Shown here piece by piece: positions 38,980 through 47,049 of a stretch of DNA of 64,000 nucleotides (positions are counted from its first letter, which is position 1; each line of letters begins with the position of its first letter). The DNA comes from Alsobacter metallidurans (GTDB taxonomy: Bacteria; Pseudomonadota; Alphaproteobacteria; Rhizobiales; Beijerinckiaceae). Below the pieces are notes generated by a model that had not been told where the DNA came from, did not search any database, and was given only the letters and a program-made list of their open reading frames with translations. The stretch lies in contig NZ_BMES01000002.1 in NCBI RefSeq assembly GCF_014636935.1, forward strand, positions 186,001 through 250,000, written 5' to 3'. A program made the translations under genes and the position numbers.

Positions 38980-39708
38980 ATGTCCGACCCCCGCAGGCCC
39001 GGCCTCGACCACCGACTCAGTCTCCTGCTGTCGCACCCCTTTTTCGCGGCGCTCGACCCGCAGGACCTCGACCGCCTCGCCTCCTATGCGCGCACGCTGC
39101 ATGTGGAGCGCGGATCGTTCTTGTTTCGAAAGGGCGACCCCGGCCAGAGCCTGTTCGTCGTGCTGCGCGGCCTGATCAAGATCGGCGTTCCCGCGCCGGA
39201 TGGCCGCGAGCTGGTGCTCAACCTCATGCGTGTCGGCGACGTGCTGGGCGAAATCGCCCTGATCGACGGCGCCCCACGCTCGGCCGACGCCGTCGCGATG
39301 GTCGACACAGACCTCATGGTGGTGGAGCGGCGCGACTTCCTTCCCCTGGTCGAGGATCGGCCGCAGGTTGCGATGCGCATCATCAGCCTGCTGTGCCACC
39401 GGCTGCGCGCCACCAGCGAGCAGATCGAGGACGTCGCCTTTCTGGACGTGTCCAGCCGCCTCGCCAAGGCGCTGCTCCGGCTGTCGCCCGACGGCGGCTA
39501 CATCGCGATCACGCAGCGCGAGCTCGGCCAGCTCATCGGCCTTTCGCGCGAGAGCACCAACAAGCAGTTGCAGGTCTGGCAGCGCCAGAAGCTCCTGCGG
39601 CTGGTGAAGGGCGGCGTCCACGTTCTCGACCTCAGCACAATCCAGGAGCTGGCCTCGTCCGTTGAACGGCGCCGCGAAACCCGTGAACTGCTTCCCGAGC
39701 ACGCGTAG
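38980..39708 (+). CDS. Crp/Fnr family transcriptional regulator
   Basis: 242-residue regulator with an N-terminal cyclic-nucleotide-binding domain (about 25-140). GEIALIDGAPRSADAVA matches the phosphate-binding cassette of cAMP-binding Crp proteins. There is no N-terminal Cys cluster, so it is not an FNR iron-sulfur sensor. The winged HTH near the C-terminus contains ITQRELGQLIGLSRESTNKQ. It could respond to cAMP, perhaps made by class III cyclases such as the one at 19.1 kb. CCGGAGGG lies before the start. Confidence 0.92.
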   Translation: MSDPRRPGLDHRLSLLLSHPFFAALDPQDLDRLASYARTLHVERGSFLFRKGDPGQSLFVVLRGLIKIGVPAPDGRELVLNLMRVGDVLGEIALIDGAPRSADAVAMVDTDLMVVERRDFLPLVEDRPQVAMRIISLLCHRLRATSEQIEDVAFLDVSSRLAKALLRLSPDGGYIAITQRELGQLIGLSRESTNKQLQVWQRQKLLRLVKGGVHVLDLSTIQELASSVERRRETRELLPEHA

Positions 39709-39819
39709 GCGATAGCACTTTCAAATACTGTGAAGCGGTCGCGGGCTAACCTGCGCCGCTCCAGCTTTGTTTTCCCGCAGCCGCGAAAAATGGCGTCTGA
39801 GAAATTACGGCCGATGAGG

Positions 39820-39848
39820 TTGAAAAATGGGCCATATGGTCGTAGATT
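39820..39848 (+). promoter_or_regulatory. Sigma-70-like promoter and long leader of the cold-shock gene
   Basis: TTGAAA (39820-39825), 17-bp spacer, TAGATT (39843-39848) in an AT-rich stretch. Transcription from about 39855 would give a leader of roughly 150 nt before the ATG at 40002, the usual arrangement for cold-regulated csp mRNAs. Confidence 0.65.
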
Positions 39849-40001
39849 AAGCCCATCGACATTTGGCCGGACGACTGGGCCGCATCGCCTGAACACGGGC
39901 GCACGCTGCGACAATCTCTCCAAACATCGACGAACCGGAGAACGGACGCTCTCGCGGCCGCGCCTCCACGTGCGTTTGCAGTTCAAGAAGGACGATCGAA
40001 A

Positions 40002-40211
40002 ATGGCTACCGGAACCGTGAAGTGGTACAACGATCAAAAGGGCTACGGCTTCATTCAGCCGGATGAGGGTGGCAAGGACGTGTTCGTTCACGTGTCCGCC
40101 ATCGAGCGCGCTGGCATGCGCGGCCTCGTCGAAGGCCAGAAGATCTCGTACGAGCTCGAGACGGACCGCCGCACCGGCAAGCAGTCCGCCGGCAACCTCC
40201 AGGCCGCGTAA
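40002..40211 (+). CDS. Cold-shock protein (CspA family)
   Basis: 69-residue single cold-shock domain that binds single-stranded RNA or DNA and melts RNA structure. The RNP1 motif KGYGFIQ and RNP2 motif VFVHVSAI are intact, and [17 protein letters not shown] is the family start. It has a long untranslated leader and is followed by two hairpins, the second a clear terminator, before infA. Confidence 0.96.
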   Translation: MATGTVKWYNDQKGYGFIQPDEGGKDVFVHVSAIERAGMRGLVEGQKISYELETDRRTGKQSAGNLQAA

Positions 40212-40226
40212 GCGTTCCTGATGGGA

Positions 40227-40256
40227 GGCGGCAGTGGTCCCTGGGACCAAGCCGCC
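40227..40256. other. Extended hairpin downstream of the cold-shock gene
   Basis: GGCGGC/GCCGCC outer arms and TGGTCC/GGACCA inner arms form a long stem-loop 16 nt after the stop, just before the terminator at 40271. It may protect the csp mRNA 3' end. Confidence 0.5.
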
Positions 40257-40270
40257 AGAGAATTTGGGGG

Positions 40271-40305
40271 AGCCGTTCCATGCGGAACGGCTTCTCGCTT
40301 TTTCG
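40271..40305 (+). terminator. Intrinsic terminator of the cold-shock gene
   Basis: AGCCGTTCC and GGAACGGCT pair over 9 bp around ATGC and are followed by TCTCGCTTTTTC. Confidence 0.85.
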
Positions 40306-40402
40306 GGGCAGCCGCCCCGCCGGGGTGTGACGCCCCGACCCATGCAGGCGGGAGACGGCCGCAGCGCCGCCGAGACGACCCGCCCTCAACCCCTGAGGAT
40401 TG

Positions 40403-40675
40403 ATGGCTAAAGAAGAACTGATGGAATTCGAAGGTCAGGTCACCGAGATCCTGCCCGACGCCCGCTTCCGCGTCCGCCTCGAGAGCGGTCACGAATTGAT
40501 TGCCTATACGGCGGGCAAGATGAAGAAATTCCGCATCAAGACCCTGACGGGCGATCGCGTGACCGTCGAGATGTCGCCCTACGACCTCGACAAGGGCCGG
40601 TTGATCTACCGCCACAAGGACGAGCGCCCGGCTGGAGCCGGCGGCGCGCGCCGACCGAATTTCCGCCGCCGCTGA
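40403..40675 (+). CDS. infA: Translation initiation factor IF-1, C-terminally extended
   Basis: 90-residue IF-1. [20 protein letters not shown] and the [20 protein letters not shown] core are the OB fold, and [10 protein letters not shown] is the usual end. Standard IF-1 is about 72 residues; here a further tail of about 15 residues is rich in Arg, Gly and Pro ([15 protein letters not shown]). A basic tail may add RNA binding. GAGGA lies close to the ATG at 40403, a short spacing. It follows the cold-shock gene across a terminator. Confidence 0.93.
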   Translation: MAKEELMEFEGQVTEILPDARFRVRLESGHELIAYTAGKMKKFRIKTLTGDRVTVEMSPYDLDKGRLIYRHKDERPAGAGGARRPNFRRR

Positions 40676-40762
40676 GGCGTAGGCCTGTTTGCGACTGGCG
40701 TAGGCTCCGCACTGGGCCTCACGACCGGTCGCGCGTAGCCCATTTTCAAAGGAGCCGTTCCC

Positions 40763-41023
40763 ATGCGCATCTTCATGTTCTCGTCCCAGACCAAGGACGG
40801 CCTGAACGCCTTCGCGGGCGATGCGGAGGGATCGAAGCTGCCGCAGCGTTACGCGCCCTGGGGCATCGTCGGCGTGCTGCAGGCCCGCCAGAACCCGCCG
40901 CATAACTTCTCGCGCCGGGCGATCGAAGCCGCGATCGGCGACTCGGGCTTTCAGCTCTGGCGCACCAAGGCCGGGACTGAAGCCGCGAACGCCGCAGCCG
41001 CGGCCCGCGAGGCGGCCGTCTGA
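40763..41023 (+). CDS. Conserved hypothetical protein, 86 aa
   Basis: Small protein beginning MRIFMFSSQTKDGLNAFAGD, with a central Pro/Trp segment (RYAPWGIVGVLQARQNPPHN) and an Ala-rich end. AAGGAG stands 8 nt before the ATG. No signal peptide or catalytic motif is seen. It is followed 9 bp later by another small gene on the same strand, so the two are probably co-transcribed. Function not recognised. Confidence 0.75.
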   Translation: MRIFMFSSQTKDGLNAFAGDAEGSKLPQRYAPWGIVGVLQARQNPPHNFSRRAIEAAIGDSGFQLWRTKAGTEAANAAAAAREAAV

Positions 41024-41032
41024 GGAGTACGC

Positions 41033-41299
41033 ATGCCCCACCAGAAGCGCTGGACCTTCGAGGCCGGCGCGATGGTGCCGGACTGGTTCATGCGGGGTGA
41101 AAACTGCGTCCTGACCTTCGGACGGGACGCCGAGATCGTCGAGATGGTGGAGGCCTACGCCCTCTATCCGATGCAGGACATCGACAAGGACGATTGCATG
41201 ATCGTCGCCGAGGTCATCGATCGGCTGGCGGACGTCGAGGTCGAGCCCGTCCTTCCCATTGCCCCGCACACCCAGCCGCGCGCCCTGTCGCGCCACTGA
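41033..41299 (+). CDS. Conserved hypothetical protein, 88 aa
   Basis: Acidic small protein, MPHQKRWTFEAGAMVPDWFM then MVEAYALYPMQDIDKDDCMI. TGAGGAG, overlapping the stop of the preceding gene, provides its ribosome site. No domain is recognised; the two Trp residues in the first 20 suggest a folded soluble protein. A strong terminator follows at 41314. Confidence 0.75.
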   Translation: MPHQKRWTFEAGAMVPDWFMRGENCVLTFGRDAEIVEMVEAYALYPMQDIDKDDCMIVAEVIDRLADVEVEPVLPIAPHTQPRALSRH

Positions 41300-41313
41300 G
41301 GCCAATTCGATTG

Positions 41314-41348
41314 CGCCGCCCCGTTCGGGAGAACGCGGGCGGCGTTTT
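41314..41348 (+). terminator. Intrinsic terminator after the two small genes
   Basis: CGCCGCCC-CGTTC, loop GGGA, GAACG-(C)-GGGCGGCG makes a 13-bp stem with one bulged base, followed by TTTT. Confidence 0.88.
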
Positions 41349-41460
41349 CGTGAGCTCCCGTCGATATCCCGGTGTTTTGGCGGCGGCGACGCTGTCACCG
41401 TCGTGTCACAATGGCGTTGCGCCTCGATTCCCGCTCGGCGCCCCAGCGCCGGCGCACCGG

Positions 41461-42300
41461 ATGACCCTGCCTGTCTTTTTCGCCGTTCTGGCCGCAGCGG
41501 CCCTGCATGCCGGCTGGAACGCGGTTCTCAAGATTCGCATCGAGCCCTTCCTCGCCATGGTGCTGATCACGGGCGCGGGCAGCCTGTTCGGGCTGATCGG
41601 CGTCGCGGTCGTCGGCTGGCCCATAGCGGCCGCATGGCCGATGCTGATCGCCTCCACGGCGATCCACTTCGGCTATCATTTGTTTCTGGTCGCGGCCTAT
41701 TCGCGCGCCGACATGGGGATCGTCTACCCCATCGCGCGCGGCTCGGCGCCGTTGCTCACCGCCATCGTGTCGCTGTTCTGGCTGTCCGAACCCGTCTCGC
41801 CCCTGGGCATGGCGGGCGTCCTGGTGCTTGGCTGCGGCATCGCCAGCATCGCGATCGCGGGCCGCAAGAGCGCCGCCGACCCGCGAGCGCTCGGCTATGC
41901 GGCGCTCACCGCGGTGACGATCTGCCTCTACACGCTCACGGACGGAACCGGCGCGCGCGCTTCGGGTAACCCCCACGCCTACACGGCCGCGCTGTTCGTG
42001 CTGGACGGCGTCTGCCTCACCGTGCTGGCCCTCTGGCGGCGAGGGTGGCGTGGCCTCGCGCCGCTGTGGCGCTTCAAGGGCCCGGGTCTCGCCGGCGGGG
42101 CGATGTCCGTCGGCGCCTACTGGATCGCGATCTGGGCGATGACGATCGCCCCCATTCCGCTGGTGGCGGCCGTGCGCGAAACCAGCGTCCTGTTCGCGAC
42201 GTTGATCGCGGTGGTGTGGCTGAAAGAACCGCTCAGCCGCAATCGCGTGTTGTCGGCGCTCCTGATCGTGGCCGGCCTGGCGTTGATCCGCCTGGCGTGA
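41461..42300 (+). CDS. EamA/DMT superfamily transporter
   Basis: 279-residue inner-membrane protein with about ten helices in two EamA repeats. The first repeat ends with AYSRADMGIVYPIARGSAPL, the second with VAAVRETSVLFATLIAVVWL and KEPLSRNRVLSALLIVAGL, the common DMT motifs. It probably exports or exchanges small metabolites; substrate cannot be read. The ATG at 41461 starts directly with the first helix; longer ORF starts are not family-like. Confidence 0.9.
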   Translation: MTLPVFFAVLAAAALHAGWNAVLKIRIEPFLAMVLITGAGSLFGLIGVAVVGWPIAAAWPMLIASTAIHFGYHLFLVAAYSRADMGIVYPIARGSAPLLTAIVSLFWLSEPVSPLGMAGVLVLGCGIASIAIAGRKSAADPRALGYAALTAVTICLYTLTDGTGARASGNPHAYTAALFVLDGVCLTVLALWRRGWRGLAPLWRFKGPGLAGGAMSVGAYWIAIWAMTIAPIPLVAAVRETSVLFATLIAVVWLKEPLSRNRVLSALLIVAGLALIRLA

Positions 42301-42310
42301 CCGCGAAGCC

Positions 42311-43000
42311 CTAGCGGCAGCCCACTTCGCCACATTTGCGGAGCGCCGCGATCATCTGCGACGTCGTGCGGGGGCCCGGATAGCCGAACACTCCGAGCCC
42401 GCCGAGCACGAAGGTGGGCGTGGCGATGAAGCCCAGATTGGCCGCGAGCCGAAGTTGCCCGTCCACCTGCGCCTTGGCCTGCGGCGAAGCGGCCAGCCGG
42501 TCAAGGTCAGCCGCGGCCTTGCCGCTCGTCTCGGCCCCAATGCGAACCGCCTTGGCGCGGTCCGCCCGACCGGCTTCGGCGAACATGCGCTGGTGGAAGC
42601 GGCCGGCCACCTCGTCGCCCGCGAGGTTCTGAACCGCGGCCTCGACCGCCGCCGCATCCTTGGAGGCCGGCGAAAGGATCGGATTGCCGATCAGCAGCAC
42701 CCGCAGGTCGGCATCCGTCTCCACCAGCGCGCCGATATCCTGCGCGGCCTTGCGGCACCAGGGGCAGTTGTAGTCGTAGAATTCGGCCAGCACGACATCA
42801 GGGCTGCTGGAGCCGAGCGTGATCCGGCCCGGCGTGGCGTCGATCTGGCTTACCAGTTCCACCGGCAAGCGGGCGTTGCCCACCGGCTGGCCCTCGTCGC
42901 CCTTCAGCTTGAGCCATTGGTTCTGGCCTTGCGCCGCAACGAGGCCGGGGATGGCCGCCAAGGTTGCGCCGACAAGAAAGCTTCTGCGGTCGAGGATCAT
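42311..43000 (-). CDS. DsbA-family periplasmic thioredoxin-like protein
   Basis: 229-residue exported protein. The N-terminus has a twin-arginine-like signal (DRRSFLVGATLAAIPGLVAA). The thioredoxin-fold active site is FYDYNCPWCRKAA, with C79 and C82. A cis-Pro segment, ATPTFVLGG, is near the C-terminus. It resembles the DsbA/DSBA-like KE2 group that makes or reshuffles disulfides in the periplasm. It is convergent with the DMT gene. A C-terminal pair of extra cysteines (CGEVGC) is unusual and could form a local disulfide. Confidence 0.9.
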   Translation of the reverse strand: MILDRRSFLVGATLAAIPGLVAAQGQNQWLKLKGDEGQPVGNARLPVELVSQIDATPGRITLGSSSPDVVLAEFYDYNCPWCRKAAQDIGALVETDADLRVLLIGNPILSPASKDAAAVEAAVQNLAGDEVAGRFHQRMFAEAGRADRAKAVRIGAETSGKAAADLDRLAASPQAKAQVDGQLRLAANLGFIATPTFVLGGLGVFGYPGPRTTSQMIAALRKCGEVGCR

Positions 43001-43133
43001 CGAAGGGCTCACGAGAACGGGAGTTGGCGTCGTCGCAGGCCCGCAAGGCGAAACCGTGGCCGGACCGTCGCCCTTGTCCCTCAGGAACCGCGGCAGGGGC
43101 AAGGCATTGGTCTTGTGAACCAGGAGGCCCTCA

Positions 43134-43379
43134 ATGGACGTGACTCGTGATGAACTCGACGGCCCGGCGCGCCTGCGTTTCTGCAAGATGAGCGAAGGCC
43201 TGCTCAAGCCGGAAGACTGGGAAGGCGCCCGCCAGTTCCCATCGCTGCGCGAAGCGCTGCACGTGGCCGCCAACGAGGAGGCGCCGCCCGGCACGGAGGC
43301 GTTCATCGTCACCAACGCGGGACGGACGCTGAAGCCCGAGCAGCTTGCCGTCACGTGGGACGCAATGCAGGGGCCCTGA
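43134..43379 (+). CDS. Conserved hypothetical protein, 81 aa
   Basis: Soluble small protein, DELDGPARLRFCKMSEGLLK then PPGTEAFIVTNAGRTLKPEQ. CAGGAGG precedes the ATG. There is a GGAAC at 43084 followed after 16 nt by CATT, which is one base off the EcfG consensus, so stress control is possible but not claimed. No domain recognised. Confidence 0.7.
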   Translation: MDVTRDELDGPARLRFCKMSEGLLKPEDWEGARQFPSLREALHVAANEEAPPGTEAFIVTNAGRTLKPEQLAVTWDAMQGP

Positions 43380-43388
43380 GCCCCACGA

Positions 43389-43634
43389 TCAGCCGTTGGC
43401 GCGTCGCCCCGCCGGGAAGGCGACGACATTGCCTCCGAGCAGTTCTGCCGCAACCGCGGGCGTGCGCTTGGGCAGGTCGGTCGCCAAGCGCTCGATGCCG
43501 TCGCGTGCCGCGTGCAGCATGGCGGTGAGGCGCTCGACGCGCGGCGCGGTGATCGGCCCGGTCGTGACCTCCTCGATAGCGAGGTCGACGAGCGCGGCGA
43601 GCCGCATGGCGATGTCTTCGTGCGTCAGCTTCAT
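43389..43634 (-). CDS. Small hypothetical protein, 81 aa
   Basis: Helical protein, MKLTHEDIAMRLAALVDLAI followed by RVERLTAMLHAARDGIERLA. The ORF extends to 43721 but the ATG at 43634 begins the coherent helical sequence. It converges on the preceding gene with 9 bp between. Function not recognised. Confidence 0.6.
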   Translation of the reverse strand: MKLTHEDIAMRLAALVDLAIEEVTTGPITAPRVERLTAMLHAARDGIERLATDLPKRTPAVAAELLGGNVVAFPAGRRANG

Positions 43635-43736
43635 TCCAGCCCCCCAGAAATCACCCCGATCACAGGTGAGTCGGCCAGGGCTGTCGATGACGCGGGCGCC
43701 ACAGGGCTGTTGCAAACTCAAGGTTGAGCCGAGCCC

Positions 43737-45635
43737 TCAGTCCACCGTCCATTCGGCGTCGCGACGGCTGTCCTGCGCGGCCGCCTGCGCGGCGAGGCGG
43801 ATCGGCGTGTTCGCGGCCCCGAACAGGTCGTAGGAGCGGCGCTCGAGAATTTCGAAGAAGAAGCGGTTGCGGTAAGTCTCGGTGTAGATGTGAAAGAACT
43901 CGCCGTCGCCGGCGCGGTCATACAGGACCCCGAGGCCGCGCATCCGCTCCAGCAGCGCCGGATCGAGATCGAACCGGGAGGCGAGATCTTCATAGTAGTT
44001 GTCTGGAATATCGAGGAAGCGCATTCCACGAGCGCGTGCCTGCTCGACAAAGGCGAGGAGGTCCGTCGCCTCAAGGGCGATCTGCTGCACGCCTGCGCCG
44101 CCGAATTCCTCGATGAAACGGGAGACGCTGGTTGAGCCGCCATCCGCGATCGCGATCGGGATGCGCACGGCGCGATCTGGCGAGCTGACGACCCGACTAT
44201 AGAACGCCCCATAAGGATCGAAGAGCTCCACTTGCGGTTCGTCCCGGAAGCCGAGCACCGCCTTGTAGAACAACGTCCAGGTCAGGAATTCCGAGCGCCG
44301 CACCACGTTGGAGAGGTGGTCGATCCGCGTGATCCCGCCCCCGGCCGCCGGGACCCCCTGAAGCTCGAAGTCCTGCGCCCAGAAATCCTGCCCTTTCTTC
44401 ACGAAGTAGAGCAGGCTTCCTTCCACGCCACGCACAGCCGGGATGGTGGCTTCACCCGGCCCGACCCGGCCCGAATAGGCGCCTGCGCCAAGCGCCTCGG
44501 CCCGGTCCAGCGCCGTCGGCACGTTGTCAACATTGAGCGCGAGCGCGCAGACCGATGGGCCGTGGACGAGCGAGAACGAGTGGGCGAAACCCTCTTTCTC
44601 GCGGTTCAGCACGATATTGACGTCATTCTGGCGGTAGAGCGTGACGTCCTTGGAGCGATGGTGGCCGACGGGGCTGAAACCGAGGCCGGTCAGCACCTCG
44701 GCCAGCGGCTCGCTGTCGTCCTCGCCGGTCGCGAACTCCACGAAGGACACGCCGCGCACCACCGGCGCGGGCGGCAGCGTCGCAATCCCGGCGATCGGGC
44801 GTTCGCCCGCCGCGATCCGGCCGGCGTTGAGCCGCTCGCCCATGGTCTGGAGTGATCGCATGCCGTCGAGCGCCATGGCGGCCGCGCTGGCCCCCCGGAA
44901 CTGGTCGTTGAAGATCTCGAGAGACACCGGGCCGCGATAGCCGGACTTCGCCACCGCCGCCATGTAGGCGTCGATCGGCAGATCGCCCTGGCCGGGGAAG
45001 CTGCGGTAATGCCGCCCGAGCGACAGCGGGTCCATCAGGATGTCGGGAGCGTCCGCAACCTGGACGAGCGCGATGCGGTCGCCCGGGACTTCGGCGATGA
45101 GGTCGAGCGGGTTCTTGCGCACGCAGGCGTGGAAGCTGTCCAGCACCAGCCCGCAATTGGTGCGGTCGGCTAGTTTCACCAATTCCCAGGCCTGCATCCA
45201 CTCCTTGACGTGGCGCCCCCAGGCCAGGGCCTCGAACCCGATGCGCAGGCCGCGCTGCGCGGCCTCGTCGGCCAGGTTGGCGAGGTCCTCCGCCGAGCGC
45301 TCCGCATCCGGAAGGCAGTCAGGCGACGTATTGGAGCAGACGGAGAGGAGGGGGGCGCCGAGCTCCTCCATGAGGTCCAGCTTGCGCCGCGCCCGATCCA
45401 TGTTGCGGGCGCGGGCGGGGTCCGGCATGCCCTCGAAATCGCGCATGGGCTGCAGCGCGATGATGGATACGCCGAGATCATCCGCCATGCGGCGCACGTC
45501 GCGCGGCTTGCCGCTGAAGAAGGTCAGGTCATTCTCGAAGATCTCGATGGCCCGGAAGCCTGCCCGCGCGGCGGCGGCCATCTTCACCTCCAGCGTGCCG
45601 CCCATGCACACCGTCGCGATCGACCATTTGAACAT
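43737..45635 (-). CDS. quiC: 3-dehydroshikimate dehydratase, QuiC1-type fusion
   Basis: 632-residue bifunctional-looking enzyme. The N-terminal half (about 1-285) is a sugar-isomerase-like TIM barrel (MFKWSIATVCMGGTLEVKMA, RIGFEALAWG, GLVLDSFH, VSLEIFND), with metal-binding Glu, Asp, His and Glu. It would convert 3-dehydroshikimate to protocatechuate. The C-terminal half (about 300-610) is a 4-hydroxyphenylpyruvate-dioxygenase-like domain: RIDHLSNVV gives a His and FFHIYTET an acidic end. This fusion is known from Pseudomonas QuiC1. ATG 45635, with CGGAG upstream, is preferred over ATG 45668, which lies inside the palindrome. It is divergent from a GntR regulator. PobA at 0.8 kb makes the same product. 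Confidence 0.9.
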   Translation of the reverse strand: MFKWSIATVCMGGTLEVKMAAAARAGFRAIEIFENDLTFFSGKPRDVRRMADDLGVSIIALQPMRDFEGMPDPARARNMDRARRKLDLMEELGAPLLSVCSNTSPDCLPDAERSAEDLANLADEAAQRGLRIGFEALAWGRHVKEWMQAWELVKLADRTNCGLVLDSFHACVRKNPLDLIAEVPGDRIALVQVADAPDILMDPLSLGRHYRSFPGQGDLPIDAYMAAVAKSGYRGPVSLEIFNDQFRGASAAAMALDGMRSLQTMGERLNAGRIAAGERPIAGIATLPPAPVVRGVSFVEFATGEDDSEPLAEVLTGLGFSPVGHHRSKDVTLYRQNDVNIVLNREKEGFAHSFSLVHGPSVCALALNVDNVPTALDRAEALGAGAYSGRVGPGEATIPAVRGVEGSLLYFVKKGQDFWAQDFELQGVPAAGGGITRIDHLSNVVRRSEFLTWTLFYKAVLGFRDEPQVELFDPYGAFYSRVVSSPDRAVRIPIAIADGGSTSVSRFIEEFGGAGVQQIALEATDLLAFVEQARARGMRFLDIPDNYYEDLASRFDLDPALLERMRGLGVLYDRAGDGEFFHIYTETYRNRFFFEILERRSYDLFGAANTPIRLAAQAAAQDSRRDAEWTVD

Positions 45636-45640
45636 CGCCA

Positions 45641-45674
45641 AAATCTCCGAGATTTCGTATGGTGTCATACGAAA
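45641..45674. promoter_or_regulatory. Double palindrome between quiC and its GntR gene (candidate operator)
   Basis: Two adjacent inverted repeats: AAATCTC-C-GAGATTT (45641-45655) and TTTCGTATG-GTGT-CATACGAAA (45653-45674), the second with perfect 9-bp arms. They lie 6-39 bp before the quiC ATG and about 50 bp before the GntR ATG. GTATG...CATAC resembles FCD-type GntR sites. Confidence 0.7.
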
Positions 45675-45723
45675 GCGCAGGCGTCTCTACAACTCGCTTT
45701 CGGCTTCGCGCGATGGGGAACGC

Positions 45724-46452
45724 ATGGACACGGACATTGGCAGCGCACCCGAGAGCGGCGGCGGCACCCTGACCGAGATCATCCAGGACAGGATCCGCCA
45801 GGACATCATCCTCGGCGCATTGCAGCCTGCCGCCAAGCTGCGATTGGAGCACCTCAGCCGGGCTTATGGAGCCAGCGTCGGAACCTTGCGCGAATCACTC
45901 TCGCGACTGGCCGCCGACGGCCTCGTCGTGGCGGAAGGCCAGCGCGGCTTCGCGGTTCTGCCCGTGTCGCCCGAGGACCTGCGCGAGATCACCGAGATGC
46001 GCCAGCTCCTCGAATGCCACGCGTTGCGCCAGTCGATAGCCAAAGCGGACCTCGATTGGGAGGCGCGTGTCGTGGGGGCCTACCACAAGTTGTCCAAAGT
46101 CGAGGCGCAGGTGGAGGAGCGACCCGACGAGTTTGGCGACGTCTGGGAGCGCTACAACGAGGAATTTCACGCCGCCCTGATCTCCAACAGCTCCTCGCGT
46201 TGGCTGACCTTGTTCCACAAGGCCATGTACGACCACAGCAAACGCTACCGCATGCTGTCGCTGAAAACGCGCCCGTTCCCACGCTCGCAATCCGCGCAGG
46301 AGCATCGCCAACTCCTCGACGCCGCCCTGGAGCGCGACGTCCACCGAGCCGTGGACGTTCTCGCCCGCCACATCCTGAAAGGCGCCGAGATCACTGGGCT
46401 GACGCCAGACAGGGAGGGCGCCGCTCCGCGCAAGCGCCGGAAGGTCGGCTAA
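45724..46452 (+). CDS. GntR-family (FCD) regulator, divergent from quiC
   Basis: 242-residue regulator. The winged HTH is at about 18-80 (IRQDIILGALQPAAKLRLEH, YGASVGTLRESLSRLAADGL). The C-terminal FCD ligand domain (about 90-220) keeps metal-binding positions: the Asp/His set around YNEEFHAALI, EHRQLLDAALERD and HILKGAE. It probably represses quiC and itself through the adjacent palindrome, released by a shikimate-pathway ligand; that is inference. GGGGAA precedes the ATG. It overlaps the convergent phosphatase gene by 4 nt at its end. Confidence 0.92.
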   Translation: MDTDIGSAPESGGGTLTEIIQDRIRQDIILGALQPAAKLRLEHLSRAYGASVGTLRESLSRLAADGLVVAEGQRGFAVLPVSPEDLREITEMRQLLECHALRQSIAKADLDWEARVVGAYHKLSKVEAQVEERPDEFGDVWERYNEEFHAALISNSSSRWLTLFHKAMYDHSKRYRMLSLKTRPFPRSQSAQEHRQLLDAALERDVHRAVDVLARHILKGAEITGLTPDREGAAPRKRRKVG

Positions 46453-46979
46453 AGCCGCGCGAGCAGCGGTGCGGTTTGGAGCACGAAGCGCAGCTGCGCG
46501 TCCGTTTCGATCGCGCCGGGCCGCGCCGCGCGGACGCTCTGCACCGCCAAGGACGGCTCCATGCCGCTCTGGACCAGCAGCGTGGCCGCCATGGTTCCAG
46601 TGCGGCCCAGCCCGGCGGCGCAATGCATCGCCACCCGCCCGCCGGCGGCCAGCGTCGAGAGCAGATCCGGCGCGAGCCGCGACCAGGCCGCCAGCGTGGC
46701 GGCGTCCGGCGTCTCCATGTCGGGTATCGGCGCATGGCGCCATAGTAGCCCGGCGGATTCGGCCATGGCGGGCAGATCCGGCGCGCCAAGCCGCGCCCAC
46801 TCGGCGCGTTTGGCCAGCGTCACCAGCCGGGTCGCGCCCCAATCGCGCAGAGCCCGCAGGTCAGCCGTCGCCGCGCCTGGTTCCGGCAGGGGGCGGCGAC
46901 CGGGAAATGCCGTCATGGCGATCAATCCGCCGTCCGGCGTGGCGACGCAGTCGATCGGCGGAACGCGAGATGGCGGCAT
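46449..46979 (-). CDS. CX5R protein tyrosine / dual-specificity phosphatase-like protein
   Basis: 176-residue cytosolic phosphatase-like protein. The active loop is MHCAAGLGRTGTM, with C120 and R126 spaced as CX5R, and APIPDMETPD upstream supplies the general acid (about D87). Such proteins dephosphorylate Tyr/Ser/Thr residues or sugar or inositol phosphates. The start at 46979 is tentative because the ORF continues upstream and no strong ribosome site is present. Confidence 0.75.
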   Translation of the reverse strand: MPPSRVPPIDCVATPDGGLIAMTAFPGRRPLPEPGAATADLRALRDWGATRLVTLAKRAEWARLGAPDLPAMAESAGLLWRHAPIPDMETPDAATLAAWSRLAPDLLSTLAAGGRVAMHCAAGLGRTGTMAATLLVQSGMEPSLAVQSVRAARPGAIETDAQLRFVLQTAPLLARL

Positions 46980-47049
46980 GCGGCGGCTCTGGGCGTCCGG
47001 CACGCTATCGCGCCGCAGCGGCCGCCGTCCAGCCGCGCAAAGTCGCCCT

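Noticed and set aside
43084-43108. GGAAC-N16-CATT upstream of the small gene at 43134
   Set aside because: Resembles an EcfG promoter but the -10 element differs from CGTT, so it is not listed as a promoter.
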